This document shows positions 7,831 to 18,341 of a DNA stretch of 50,352 nucleotides, one piece after another. The notes beneath the pieces were generated by a model, which had not been told where the DNA came from, did no database searches, and worked only from the letters and a program-made list of their open reading frames with translations. This DNA comes from Flavobacteriaceae bacterium UBA1682 (GTDB lineage Bacteria > Bacteroidota > Bacteroidia > Flavobacteriales > Flavobacteriaceae): contig DCKE01000017.1 of assembly GCA_002320285.1 (NCBI GenBank), positions 1-50,352 of the forward strand. The letters run 5' to 3'. The stretch's first letter is position 1. Each line of letters starts with the position of its first letter. The position numbers were made by a program, and so were the translations under genes.

Positions 7831-10800
7831 TTACATATTTCTACGGTATTGCCCACCTACTTCAAACAGTGCTGAAGTGATTTGCCCTAATGAACAAACC
7901 TTAGTCGCTTCCATCAATTTTTCAAAGATGTTTTCATTTTGAATAGCCGCATATTGAATTTCTTCAATTTGGTGTTGTATTTGGCTTTCGTTGGCTTTGT
8001 TTAAATTCTCTTTGGTGTGAATTTGGAACATTTTTTCTTCTTCCGTTGCGCGAATTACCTCAGCAGGAACTACTGTAGGTGATCCCTTTTTACTCAAGAA
8101 GGTATTTACCCCAATAATAGGGAATTCACCCGTGTGTTTTAAAGTTTCATAATACAGACTTTCCTCTTGGATTTTAGAACGTTGGTACATGGTTTCCATC
8201 GCTCCCAAAACGCCTCCGCGTTCTGTGATACGATCAAATTCCATCAATACCGCTTCTTCCACCAAGTCGGTCAATTCTTCAATGATAAACGCCCCTTGTA
8301 TTGGGTTTTCGTTTTTCGCCAATCCCAATTCTTTATTGATAATCAACTGTATCGCCATCGCTCTACGTACCGATTCTTCGGTTGGTGTTGTGATCGCCTC
8401 ATCATACGCATTGGTATGCAAAGAGTTGCAGTTGTCATAAATAGCATAAAGCGCCTGAAGCGTTGTACGGATATCGTTAAAGTCAATTTCCTGAGCATGT
8501 AACGAACGACCCGATGTTTGAATATGGTATTTCAACATCTGAGCACGTTCATTAGCACCGTATTTTATTTTTAAGGCCTTGGCCCAAATTCTTCTGGCTA
8601 CACGTCCAATCACAGAATACTCCGGATCGATACCGTTGGAGAAGAAAAACGACAAGTTCGGTCCGAAATCGTTGATGTCCATACCGCGACTTAAGTAATA
8701 CTCTACATAAGTAAAACCATTGGCCAACGTAAAGCCCAACTGAGTTACCGGATTTGCACCCGCCTCTGCAATGTGGTATCCAGAAATAGAAACCGAATAA
8801 AAGTTTCGTACGTTTTTCTCGATAAAGTACTGTTGTACGTCACCCATTAATCTCAAGGCAAATTCCGTAGAGAAAATACAAGTATTTTGCGCTTGATCTT
8901 CTTTTAGGATATCCGCTTGTACCGTTCCCCTAACTTGAGAAAGGGTTCTGGTTTTGATGTCTTGATATACGTCGTTTGGCAATACCAAATCTCCTGTTAC
9001 CCCCAAAAGCATCAATCCCAAACCGTCGTTACCCTCTGGTAAGTCTCCGTTATAGGTTGGGCGATCAATACCTTTTTGTTTGTATATTTTAGTTATTTTA
9101 GCTTCTACTTCTTTTTCTAATCCATGTTCTTTGATGTACAATTCACATTGCTGATCAATAGCGGCATTCATAAAGAAGCCCAACAACATCGGTGCAGGTC
9201 CGTTGATCGTCATACTCACAGAAGTCATGGCGTGTGCCAAGTTAAATCCTGAATACAGTTTCTTGGCGTCGTCCAAACAACAGATTGAAACTCCAGCATT
9301 TCCGATTTTCCCGTAAACATCCGGACGGTGTCCTGGATCATTGCCGTACAGGGTGACCGAGTCAAAAGCCGTAGATAAACGCTTAGCCGGCATGCCCAAA
9401 CTCACATAATGGAAACGTCTGTTGGTACGCTCTGGTCCACCTTCTCCAGCAAACATACGCGTTGGATCTTCACCCTCGCGTTTAAACGGATATAGACCAG
9501 CTGTAAAAGGAAATTCTCCCGGTACGTTTTCTTGCAACGACCATCTTAAAACATCACCCCAAGCCTGATATTTAGGCATGGATATTTTTGGTATTTGCAA
9601 ATGAGATAAACTCTCGGTATGCGTGGCAATCTTAATTACTTTGTCACGAACCTTAAATTCGTAAAAAGGATTTTTATATTTTTCTTTTTTGTCCGACCAA
9701 TTGATGATAATCTCCCAATTGTACGGATCTAAGTTTAATTTTTGACGGTCAAATTCCGCAAACAACAATTTAATAAACTCGACCTTATCAGCTTTGGCTC
9801 CAACCAAAATGGCGTCGTCTAATCCGAATTTTGTCAATTCTGGTAAAGTCCCCGTTACAGATTCTATCGTTCTATAAATTCCAAACAAACGCTGAGCCAC
9901 TTCTTGTTGAGAAAGGGAAGTCTGATCGTATTTTCTATTGCTTTCTGCAATTTCTGATAGATAACGCGTTCTGCTCGGCGGAATCACATAAATCTTCTCA
10001 CTCATCTCTTTGGTGATTTCAAAAGTAGACACCAAATCCGAACCGGCTCTCTCTACCAAACAATCCATAATGGATTTGTACAACGTATTCATACCCGGGT
10101 CGTTGAATTGAGAAGCGATGGTTCCAAATACCGGCATCTCATCAGGATTTACATCCCATAAGTTGTGATTGCGTTGGTATTGCTTTTTAACGTCTCTAAT
10201 CGCATCTAAAGCACCTCTTTTGTCAAATTTGTTGATAGCAACCAAATCGGCAAAGTCCAACATATCGATTTTCTCCAACTGTGTAGCTGCCCCAAATTCT
10301 GGAGTCATTACATATAAAGAAACATCGGAGTGATCCATGATTTCGGTATCCGATTGTCCGATACCCGAAGTTTCTAAAACGATCAAATCGTAATTGGCCG
10401 CTTTTAAAACCTGTATGGCTTCAGCTACATATTTCGACAAGGCCAAGTTGGATTGACGTGTAGCTAAGGAACGCATATAAACCCGAGGGCTGTTGATGGC
10501 ATTCATGCGAATACGGTCACCTAACAAAGCACCACCAGTTTTTCGCTTCGACGGATCGACAGAAACTAAAGCGATATTCTTTTCCGGAAAATCAATCAAG
10601 AAACGACGAACCAATTCGTCGACTAAAGATGATTTACCCGCTCCACCTGTTCCGGTAATTCCCAAAACCGGAGTGGATCTGTCTTTATTGATTTCGTGTA
10701 TTTTATCAAAAACGGTTTTTGAAACCTCTGGGAAGTTTTCCGCAGATGAAATCAAGCGCGCTATAGCTCTGTCATTCTTTTCTTGTAGTAGGTCTAATTC

Positions 10801-11259
10801 ATTGGTCAATTTATCGCCTAAAGGATAGTCTGAACGTTGAACCAAATCGTTGATCATGCCCTGTAATCCCAATGCACGGCCATCATCTGGCGAATAAATG
10901 CGTTCAATACCGTAATCCTCCAATTCTTGAATTTCAGTAGGTAGGATTACTCCACCTCCTCCTCCGAAGATTTTGATGTGTTCAGCTCCTTTTTCTTTTA
11001 ATAAATCATACATGTATTTGAAATACTCTGTATGCCCCCCTTGATAGGAGGTCATGGCAATGGCATTGGCGTCTTCTTGAATGGCGGTATTCACTACTTC
11101 TTCTACACTGCGATCGTGTCCAAGATGAATCACTTCGACTCCCGTTGCTTGTATGATTCGTCGCATGATATTAATCGCAGCATCATGTCCGTCAAATAAA
11201 GAGGCGGCAGTGACAATACGTATTTTATTTATCGGCTGATAAGGTTTTGTTGGCTCCAT
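7831..11259 (-). CDS. icmF: Fused isobutyryl-CoA/methylmalonyl-CoA-type mutase with G-protein chaperone (IcmF)
   Basis: An 1142-residue cytosolic B12 enzyme joining three parts that are separate in many bacteria. Residues about 12-150 form the cobalamin-binding domain, with DGHDAA at 23-28 supplying the lower-ligand histidine (His25). Residues about 180-430 form a MeaB-like GTPase, with P-loop GTGGAGKSS near 205 and NKFD near 343, which loads and guards the cofactor. Residues about 560-1142 form the substrate-binding TIM barrel, beginning around PFTAGLYPFKREGEDPTRMF. IcmF proteins interconvert isobutyryl-CoA and n-butyryl-CoA, sometimes also pivalyl- or isovaleryl-CoA. The DGHDAA variant of DxHxxG is, as I recall, normal for this family. 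Exact substrate cannot be read safely. No B12 riboswitch was seen upstream. It is a lone gene. Confidence 0.93.
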   Translation of the reverse strand: MEPTKPYQPINKIRIVTAASLFDGHDAAINIMRRIIQATGVEVIHLGHDRSVEEVVNTAIQEDANAIAMTSYQGGHTEYFKYMYDLLKEKGAEHIKIFGGGGGVILPTEIQELEDYGIERIYSPDDGRALGLQGMINDLVQRSDYPLGDKLTNELDLLQEKNDRAIARLISSAENFPEVSKTVFDKIHEINKDRSTPVLGITGTGGAGKSSLVDELVRRFLIDFPEKNIALVSVDPSKRKTGGALLGDRIRMNAINSPRVYMRSLATRQSNLALSKYVAEAIQVLKAANYDLIVLETSGIGQSDTEIMDHSDVSLYVMTPEFGAATQLEKIDMLDFADLVAINKFDKRGALDAIRDVKKQYQRNHNLWDVNPDEMPVFGTIASQFNDPGMNTLYKSIMDCLVERAGSDLVSTFEITKEMSEKIYVIPPSRTRYLSEIAESNRKYDQTSLSQQEVAQRLFGIYRTIESVTGTLPELTKFGLDDAILVGAKADKVEFIKLLFAEFDRQKLNLDPYNWEIIINWSDKKEKYKNPFYEFKVRDKVIKIATHTESLSHLQIPKISMPKYQAWGDVLRWSLQENVPGEFPFTAGLYPFKREGEDPTRMFAGEGGPERTNRRFHYVSLGMPAKRLSTAFDSVTLYGNDPGHRPDVYGKIGNAGVSICCLDDAKKLYSGFNLAHAMTSVSMTINGPAPMLLGFFMNAAIDQQCELYIKEHGLEKEVEAKITKIYKQKGIDRPTYNGDLPEGNDGLGLMLLGVTGDLVLPNDVYQDIKTRTLSQVRGTVQADILKEDQAQNTCIFSTEFALRLMGDVQQYFIEKNVRNFYSVSISGYHIAEAGANPVTQLGFTLANGFTYVEYYLSRGMDINDFGPNLSFFFSNGIDPEYSVIGRVARRIWAKALKIKYGANERAQMLKYHIQTSGRSLHAQEIDFNDIRTTLQALYAIYDNCNSLHTNAYDEAITTPTEESVRRAMAIQLIINKELGLAKNENPIQGAFIIEELTDLVEEAVLMEFDRITERGGVLGAMETMYQRSKIQEESLYYETLKHTGEFPIIGVNTFLSKKGSPTVVPAEVIRATEEEKMFQIHTKENLNKANESQIQHQIEEIQYAAIQNENIFEKLMEATKVCSLGQITSALFEVGGQYRRNM

Positions 11260-11437
11260 GGTTTTAATAGCTATTTAATCGACGGGCAATTTACGCAAAT
11301 ATTCACGATTTTCAAAAAGCAACCTCTATCATACAAGTATTAATTTATTCGTTGCATTTTATTGGAGTTACCACGACGTTGAAGCCGAATAAAACTCCTA
11401 TTAGTACCGTGCAGATGACACTTTACTTTATAAAAAA

Positions 11438-11469
11438 AGGGTTAGACTTTAAAAGTAAAGACTAACCCT
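11438..11469. terminator. Terminator downstream of the RHS gene
   Basis: AGGGTTAG at 11438-11445 pairs with CTAACCCT at 11462-11469, and the stem continues inward after one mismatch through CTTTA/TAAAG. A and T runs flank both sides. It sits 45 bases beyond the stop of the leftward RHS gene. The remaining 180 bases up to icmF show nothing else. Confidence 0.85.
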
Positions 11470-11513
11470 TTTTCATGAAAAACTATATTACTAGATAGCT
11501 GTTAAACAAAAGT

Positions 11514-14500
11514 TTATTTAACAGTTACTCCCAAAGTACTAACAATGCCAGCAAATACTCCCGCCATACCAATGGCTGCAATTTTGTCAGAACTCCCCAT
11601 GTTTTCCCACCAATTTCCAATTTTGTTTTTTACGAAGTCACGGTTATTATTAAATTTAAAATTAAGACCGATCCTGTTGAACCTGGGCATTTCTCCTTCG
11701 CCTAAGGCAGAAGCTAGACCATAACTTAAAAAACCTAAGGCGTGATTTTTAAAATTACTAGCATCAATTAGCTTGTGTCCCACTCCGATATTGATTACCC
11801 CATTTCCCATTTTAATAATACCAAATTTCTTAAACGCCGGATCACCCTTGATGACGTTTGAAGCAACATCCTTTAAAGGATTTCTCAATAGTACTTTATA
11901 TTGTTCACCTTTGATTATTTCATTAAGCCCCATATCAATTAGTCCGTTAGTTCCCGCAATTATCCCCTTCATCAGCATCTGATTCATTCTGTCTTTATTC
12001 AGACTAAAGTTCAAAACAAAACCAGAATCTGCATCTACAGAAGCAATTCCACTCATATAAGATTGAATCATCGACTTACCTACTGTAACTAAGGATGTTG
12101 CAAAAACAGTATGCGTACTTATCCCGCCCATTCCAATGACAGCAGATAATTGGTACCCTCCATATGCACCTAACACAGCCCCTACAGCCGCACCTTTCCA
12201 CCAATCACTTCCCCAATCTTTGGGATTAAAACTATCTTGATGCATTGAACCACCAAGGTATGCTCCTACTACAGCTCCAATAGCAACTACCCAAAACTCG
12301 CCATTCTCATCCACGTAGCAAAGTGGATTATTGAGTACATAGCTATATCTATTAAAATTTTGGGTATTCGTTGGGTCTTGAACAAAATTGTCCGGAGCCA
12401 AAAAGCGTCTAATTACTGGATCATATAAACGGGCATTCATATGTATCAAAGCAACACCTTGTACGTGCTCGTGTCCAGTATAACCTCTATCTAGGAAAGT
12501 TAATTTTTCTAAATCTGTATTTTGTTTATCCTTAACAAAAACCAAATTACCCCAAGCATCAAAATGCCTTTTTTCTACAATTTCCCCTAATTGGTCTGAA
12601 ATAGCTAATATACTACCCAAATAGTCTCTATGTAAGTAAAAATATTCTTGCGAAGTAGTTCCTTTTGAAATCACTGTAGCCCCATAAGCATCTCCGTCTA
12701 TAAAGGTAAGAAAATCAATTTTATTGGCTACAACGTCATAAGTAACTTCCATCGCTCCATCGGCGGAGTAATGCCTTATAAAAGTACTTTGTGTTTTATC
12801 CAGCCCCTCATTACCATAATACATAAAACTACGTTGATTATTGGCATTATAAGTGAAATAGACATTTTCCAAACCTTTTTCCTTTATCGAAACAGGGCTT
12901 TTAAATGCATTATATACAACTCGTTGTTCGGGCCTCAATTGGTAGTAAGGTTGTGCTTCAGCTTTAAGATCTATAGTCCTTAATTGATAGGAATTTGTAT
13001 TTGAATATTCATACACTCCTAAATCATTTTCTTCTACACGTCCTTTTGTATCATAATATTGGATTTCCTCATGTCCCACTTTGTTGGTAAAGGACACTAA
13101 TCGATCCAATGCATCATAAGTAAAATGCTCTTTATGATTGAACAAACTATTAGTTCGACTTAATAGGAGACCTCTTTTGATATCAAAAGTGTTGGTTAAT
13201 GAAAACAAATTTCCTTCGTTTTTCTTAACCACATTCTCTGTAATGTATCCATAAACATCATATTTATTATGCAATTTCAATCCATTACCTAAATTGAATT
13301 GAGTCACTAAATCAAATTCATTCACCGCCAATTTTTCCGTTAAAACCTTATTAGTCACAGCATCAACTACTTGCCAATGATAACCATTTTTATAGGTGTT
13401 TTTGATCTTTGTTTCACTATTTCCTCCATAGGCTACAGCTTTAAAAGCAACTTGTTCTTCACGACCAAACTCATCATAACTCATAGTCTTAGAAAAAGTA
13501 GCTGAAGGAGTCATTTCGCTAGTGCTAATTAATCTGTTGTGAGCATCATATTCTAATGCATAGGAGAAATTTTCCCCATTCACAATAGCCTGACTACTAG
13601 TTAGTAATTGATTATTTGGATCAAAGACGTAATCAATCTCATTATTTGTTTCATCACCAACAATTTTCATTTTGACAACTCTTCCAACATCATCAATGGT
13701 GTAAGAGGTACTTCCCTTGGGAGTCACCTCTTTTATTAATTCTCCAAGCGCATTATATTCGTAGCTATAAACTCCTGCAGAAGGATCTGTCAACTTAGTT
13801 TTACGCCCCCAGCCGTCTTGCTCCATTTCAATCTCTACCCCTTCATAGCTAGTCGATTTCAAACTACCGTTAGAAAAATATTTATAAGTTATTGTCCCTC
13901 CATTGTCTTTTCGCATAATAACCTCTCCCACAGCATTGACCACTTCTTCTTTTGTATTGACACCATCTTTCACGACAGCTCCATCTAAAGAATAAGTAAT
14001 TTTGGTTTCTTTTCCTTTACTATCTAAAGTTTTAGACACCCTCCCTTTAGAATCATAATCTATTGTCATCCATAAACTAGGTTGAGTTCCGAAATAACTC
14101 TCGCTTTCGCCAATCACTTGGTTAAAAGCATTATATTTAAAATTCTTATGTACGAGCTCTCCTGATAAATTTTTTACAGAAGTTTTTATTTTATTTCCAT
14201 AAGGATCAAAACACTCTTTACTCCAGAGTCCCTGCTCGTCTGTAGTCGTTATCTCTACATTATTTCCGCGTTTATGATATTGCGTTTTTGTTGTTTTACC
14301 TAGGTAATTGGTCTCAGACACTTGCTGTCCCCAATTGTTATATTCATAAAATTTCTTTTGCCCAAAGTGATTTGTCTCTTCTATCAAAAGTCCTTTAGAA
14401 GCATTATATGAGTAGAGTGTTTTTAATCCTGATACGTCCGTAGTTTCGGTAAGAAAACGCCCACTAAACCCATACTTATATTTGGTAACTCTAGGAGCCA

Positions 14501-17500
14501 AATTTCCTGCTTGAATAATCTTTTCTATAATATTACCATTTATGTCGTAAGTATTTTTCTCTGTGACAGACCCCGAATCATGACCTGTTTTGACAGCTTC
14601 GGTAATCCTACCTACGTCGTCGTAAACAAAACGATCCTCGGAGATAAAATCAGTAACGTTCGGAGCTTTTTTTGTTGTTTTTGAAATAGCCAATCGACTC
14701 ATAAAATATTTTTCAGAGTTAACTCCATACAAGTACACATTATCAATCACTTCCGTTTTATCTATGCGATCAGCTTGCCCCCAAAAAGGCGATCTAAATT
14801 TGTGGACCGAAGTTTGTTTCGTAATATCATTATAAGAGTTATAAATATTCTCTACTTCTTTAATAAATTGACCGCCAATACTTAAACCTGCAAGATTTTT
14901 GAATACCGCCTTCTTAACCTGAGTTTTAAACACTTTATTAGGTAATAGTTGACTACTATTTTCAAAAGTTGTAATCGTTTGATACGGTTTTACTCTTGAA
15001 AATCCACCCCCATTATTTGTATTTACAAAACTATTCCAATTACTTCCATGAATTACACTTTCTTTTGTCAATACACCTCTATTGGTTACATCAAACTCTT
15101 TAATACTTTTATACATGTTCTCTTCTTTATCATACCAATTAGTACTTACCATCCCTTTGAAACCGAGAAAACCTAAGCCTTGAAAATCAAATATCGGTGA
15201 TGCGTACGAAAATATTCGATTTAAACCATTAACACCATCACTCAATGTTAACTGTGCAACAACCTGAGTATTTGGCATTGTCATCATTTCAATACTCGGG
15301 TATTTCACTAAATTCTTATCAAATCTTAAATAATGAGGCATCAATGGGTTTTTGACTATACTTTCGACTCCATAATCCTCATATCTAATGTGATAAGAAG
15401 TTCCGTCGCCATTATCAATTTTCAGCAATTGTTTATCTAAATTACTATTATGCCTATAATTATATTTATAAATTTTATTATTGATAATAAAAGCCATTTG
15501 AAAATTGTCTCTTATAAACGAAAACTGTCTATCCGGAGTTTGAACAATAGGGATAGGATTAAATTGAATATTCCCACTCTTGGCATCAATAATCGTATGC
15601 GTTTTATCTATATTAGTAGTTTGACTTCTAATGAAACCGTGTCCGTTGTTTTTAAATGAATAAATATCTGAGAACTGACCTTCCTTAGGGAAAACCAAAT
15701 CTTTGTGCTCATGTTTTTCAGGACGTATGATATAATTGAAATTAACAATATCAGTTTTACCATCGTTGTTAAAATCGACAGCTATGTAAGTAGCATAATC
15801 CCACCAGTTATATATAACATTGTAACTTTCAGTTTTTCTGGTCATTGTATTCCTAAAACTATATTGTTGATCTTCTTCTTGAAAAGATGTTCCTGTACTA
15901 TAAAAAATTACAGATACTCCACTTTCTGGACTCAACATAATATCCGTTTTTCCATCTCCATTAAAATCTCCGATATGCATTTGAGAATCCAACGTAATTT
16001 TTGGGTTATAATAATCAACCACAGTAGTAAAGTAATTGTTGTTTAATGTTCGAACACTAAAACGTCCCTTTTCCTTAATTAATACATCAGTCTTACCACT
16101 TCCAAGAAAATTTCCAGTCAAAATATGGTTATGCGTTAATCCTATTGGAAAATATCCAATTTCAATGGGACTGGAACTAGTTGATTCGTTGATATTTAAC
16201 AAGTATGCCATTCCTCCTAAAAATTTCCCATCATAAAATGGTTTGTCTTCATCAAACCCAATTTGATCAAAACATGCCGGCATGGAATACGAAAAAGGGG
16301 TTTCGATTACTAAAATATCCGTCAACCCATCTCCATTAAAATCCCCGGAAAAGTATTGCTTTGGAATTGTGAGTTGCTCCTTGTATTTACAATTTTTTGT
16401 AGCAACTTCAATTTCAAATTTTGGAAATGTATAAGTTTTAGAAAACTCATCCCTTATTACTCCATCCTTTAATGATTTCACAATAAACTGATTTTCGATA
16501 ATCTCAAGCCACCCTTCGTAAGGTAAAATGACACCATCGTTATTTTTCAGTTGCATTGGGAAAATAGCATTAAAGTATTCTTTATTTAGATTTCGATAAA
16601 TATATTTCCCTTCCTGAGGATTTGTAGAATAACTTACCCAATATTCTCTCTTGTTTTTATTATACAAAATATAATCCAGTACGCCATCATTATCAAAATC
16701 ACCCGTAATTGCGTCATGGCTAAATGTAGTAATATCTCCACTTAACCCATTATCGATAGCGCTTTTATAAGGTTCGTAGTTATGTTCCGAACTGTCCTTA
16801 TAACTAAACTTTAATGGAGCTAAACCTTGCTTGTCATTTTCAGCAAATTCACTGATCTCTACTAATCGATTATACCCCAAAAAAGTATATTCATAATTGA
16901 GATTATATTTTCTAAAAACTTTATCGGAACTCTTTGATTCTACACCTACAAGCAATTCTGAATTATTAAAAGTTTCTCCACCAACATACCCCTGATCTTT
17001 AACCCGACGATAACCAGAGGCATAATGAAACACCACTTCATTATCATAAGAATTGCGGGGTTTTATAGGAGGAAAAATGCTAGCTTTAGTGTTAGGCGCT
17101 GGCGAAGAAATCTGATTAAAATTGGAATCCTGTACCTCTAATTCATAATTTCTAATTCGATTGACATATTTTATCGAAGAAATTAGAATTAATCCACCAC
17201 TTTCAACATAATTATATACCACATGTACACCCGATGCATTTTTCCAATTCGTTATCCCAAAGCTCATTTTTGAACGAGAATTATCGGAATGTCCATACAT
17301 TGCTATACTACCATCTGGATTTTCAACCTTAAAATATTTAGGCCCATAGGATGCGCCATACGGTGAAATACCATGAGATGTAATTCGTACATTCGAATAA
17401 TTCTCCGTTTGATATTCTGCACCATCTCCGCCATATACTCCTGACTTCAATAACAACCGTTGTCCATCTAAAGCAAATCGATCATCTTTAGAGAAATTTA

Positions 17501-17867
17501 CAGCGCTTATCTTGCCATCATGAAATAAGGTCGATGGAATTCTACTAATAGAAGAAACCCCAGAAATCGACCATCCTAATCCAACAATTCCATTGCCAGA
17601 TTGACTATTATATTGCAAGCTAACTACTGGTACTGTTCCATTTACTCCCTCAGGAACTTTTATAGGTACATTAAAAATAGCTGAACCAGTTAGAGTGACA
17701 TCTAAATTCCCTTCAGTCTTTCCTACTGGTTTTTCTGAAAAAGGGTTAATAGGAACTATTGCATCCGCAGGATTTACTGGTCCCGGTTCGATAGGGAAGG
17801 ATGTCTGTCCATAGGAAAATAAATTGATTATTAACAAAGAAAGTATTATAAAGTAGTTTTTTCTCAT
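11514..17867 (-). CDS. Large SpvB/FG-GAP/RHS-repeat surface protein
   Basis: A 2117-residue exported protein. It has a signal peptide ending at SYGQ (residue 21), then an SpvB-like N-terminal domain to about residue 150 (VPVVSLQYNSQSGNGIVGLG). Four calcium-loop FG-GAP/VCBS-like repeats follow: GDFDNDGVLDY near 392, GDFNGDGLTDI near 509, GDFNGDGKTDI near 635 and VDFNNDGKTDI near 700. A long run of YD/RHS repeats covers about 1100-1750, ending in the RHS core with RLYDPVIRRFLAPD near 1812 and NRYSYVLNNPL. The last 260 residues are variable, glycine-rich and hydrophobic, the place where toxin tips sit in polymorphic toxins, but no known toxin motif was seen. There is no T9SS tail. The gene begins 3 bases after a small T9SS cargo gene. 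Function could be a toxin, adhesin or shell protein. Confidence 0.9.
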   Translation of the reverse strand: MRKNYFIILSLLIINLFSYGQTSFPIEPGPVNPADAIVPINPFSEKPVGKTEGNLDVTLTGSAIFNVPIKVPEGVNGTVPVVSLQYNSQSGNGIVGLGWSISGVSSISRIPSTLFHDGKISAVNFSKDDRFALDGQRLLLKSGVYGGDGAEYQTENYSNVRITSHGISPYGASYGPKYFKVENPDGSIAMYGHSDNSRSKMSFGITNWKNASGVHVVYNYVESGGLILISSIKYVNRIRNYELEVQDSNFNQISSPAPNTKASIFPPIKPRNSYDNEVVFHYASGYRRVKDQGYVGGETFNNSELLVGVESKSSDKVFRKYNLNYEYTFLGYNRLVEISEFAENDKQGLAPLKFSYKDSSEHNYEPYKSAIDNGLSGDITTFSHDAITGDFDNDGVLDYILYNKNKREYWVSYSTNPQEGKYIYRNLNKEYFNAIFPMQLKNNDGVILPYEGWLEIIENQFIVKSLKDGVIRDEFSKTYTFPKFEIEVATKNCKYKEQLTIPKQYFSGDFNGDGLTDILVIETPFSYSMPACFDQIGFDEDKPFYDGKFLGGMAYLLNINESTSSSPIEIGYFPIGLTHNHILTGNFLGSGKTDVLIKEKGRFSVRTLNNNYFTTVVDYYNPKITLDSQMHIGDFNGDGKTDIMLSPESGVSVIFYSTGTSFQEEDQQYSFRNTMTRKTESYNVIYNWWDYATYIAVDFNNDGKTDIVNFNYIIRPEKHEHKDLVFPKEGQFSDIYSFKNNGHGFIRSQTTNIDKTHTIIDAKSGNIQFNPIPIVQTPDRQFSFIRDNFQMAFIINNKIYKYNYRHNSNLDKQLLKIDNGDGTSYHIRYEDYGVESIVKNPLMPHYLRFDKNLVKYPSIEMMTMPNTQVVAQLTLSDGVNGLNRIFSYASPIFDFQGLGFLGFKGMVSTNWYDKEENMYKSIKEFDVTNRGVLTKESVIHGSNWNSFVNTNNGGGFSRVKPYQTITTFENSSQLLPNKVFKTQVKKAVFKNLAGLSIGGQFIKEVENIYNSYNDITKQTSVHKFRSPFWGQADRIDKTEVIDNVYLYGVNSEKYFMSRLAISKTTKKAPNVTDFISEDRFVYDDVGRITEAVKTGHDSGSVTEKNTYDINGNIIEKIIQAGNLAPRVTKYKYGFSGRFLTETTDVSGLKTLYSYNASKGLLIEETNHFGQKKFYEYNNWGQQVSETNYLGKTTKTQYHKRGNNVEITTTDEQGLWSKECFDPYGNKIKTSVKNLSGELVHKNFKYNAFNQVIGESESYFGTQPSLWMTIDYDSKGRVSKTLDSKGKETKITYSLDGAVVKDGVNTKEEVVNAVGEVIMRKDNGGTITYKYFSNGSLKSTSYEGVEIEMEQDGWGRKTKLTDPSAGVYSYEYNALGELIKEVTPKGSTSYTIDDVGRVVKMKIVGDETNNEIDYVFDPNNQLLTSSQAIVNGENFSYALEYDAHNRLISTSEMTPSATFSKTMSYDEFGREEQVAFKAVAYGGNSETKIKNTYKNGYHWQVVDAVTNKVLTEKLAVNEFDLVTQFNLGNGLKLHNKYDVYGYITENVVKKNEGNLFSLTNTFDIKRGLLLSRTNSLFNHKEHFTYDALDRLVSFTNKVGHEEIQYYDTKGRVEENDLGVYEYSNTNSYQLRTIDLKAEAQPYYQLRPEQRVVYNAFKSPVSIKEKGLENVYFTYNANNQRSFMYYGNEGLDKTQSTFIRHYSADGAMEVTYDVVANKIDFLTFIDGDAYGATVISKGTTSQEYFYLHRDYLGSILAISDQLGEIVEKRHFDAWGNLVFVKDKQNTDLEKLTFLDRGYTGHEHVQGVALIHMNARLYDPVIRRFLAPDNFVQDPTNTQNFNRYSYVLNNPLCYVDENGEFWVVAIGAVVGAYLGGSMHQDSFNPKDWGSDWWKGAAVGAVLGAYGGYQLSAVIGMGGISTHTVFATSLVTVGKSMIQSYMSGIASVDADSGFVLNFSLNKDRMNQMLMKGIIAGTNGLIDMGLNEIIKGEQYKVLLRNPLKDVASNVIKGDPAFKKFGIIKMGNGVINIGVGHKLIDASNFKNHALGFLSYGLASALGEGEMPRFNRIGLNFKFNNNRDFVKNKIGNWWENMGSSDKIAAIGMAGVFAGIVSTLGVTVK

Positions 17868-17870
17868 AAT

Positions 17871-18341
17871 TTATTTTTTAATTATTTTAACAGTTTCTTC
17901 CAAAGCATCTATATAAACGACTCTCAGATAATAAACACCTGCTGCTAAACTTAAAAAATCTAAAGTGGTAGTACTACTATCCTTTAAATTAGAAACTATT
18001 TGTAATCTTTGCCCACTAGAAGAACTAACTATAATATAATCTACTCTTTTAAAATCTAAGTCCCACACTATATTTAATTTATCTATGACAGGATTGGGAT
18101 AATAAGTTAAACGAGAATCTTTATATCCCTTTTTTTTTAATTGATCAGCACTTTGCCACAGTAAATCATCAGAACTCATTTTTGTTTCAATTGTAGAAGT
18201 ACTTTTAGCAAATACGATTTCAATACCCCTAAAAATCTGATTCCCAGATGAATCATAATCTATTACAACTTTATCTGGCAATTGCTGAGAGAAAACCATA
18301 AAAGGCATTAAAAAAAACACCTTACAAATCATTAATTTCAT
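17871..18341 (-). CDS. Small secreted protein with T9SS type-A C-terminal sorting domain
   Basis: A 156-residue protein. It starts with a signal peptide (MKLMICKVFFLMPFMVFSQQ). The second half, about residues 80-156, is a type-A T9SS sorting domain: TYYPNPVIDKLNIVW, then SSSGQRL, LDFLSLAAGVYYLRVVY and a KIIKK end. These parts correspond to the usual YPNP, G-x-L-aGvY and basic end motifs. The short middle part has no recognised domain. Such proteins cross the inner membrane by Sec and the outer membrane by T9SS, and are then attached to the surface or released. The stop lies 3 bases before the RHS gene, so the two are translated from one message and probably act together. Confidence 0.88.
   Translation of the reverse strand: MKLMICKVFFLMPFMVFSQQLPDKVVIDYDSSGNQIFRGIEIVFAKSTSTIETKMSSDDLLWQSADQLKKKGYKDSRLTYYPNPVIDKLNIVWDLDFKRVDYIIVSSSSGQRLQIVSNLKDSSTTTLDFLSLAAGVYYLRVVYIDALEETVKIIKK

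Noticed and set aside
11260..11513. Immunity gene expected downstream of the RHS protein
   Set aside because: Only a terminator and short AT-rich sequence are present; no frame of useful length in the leftward direction.
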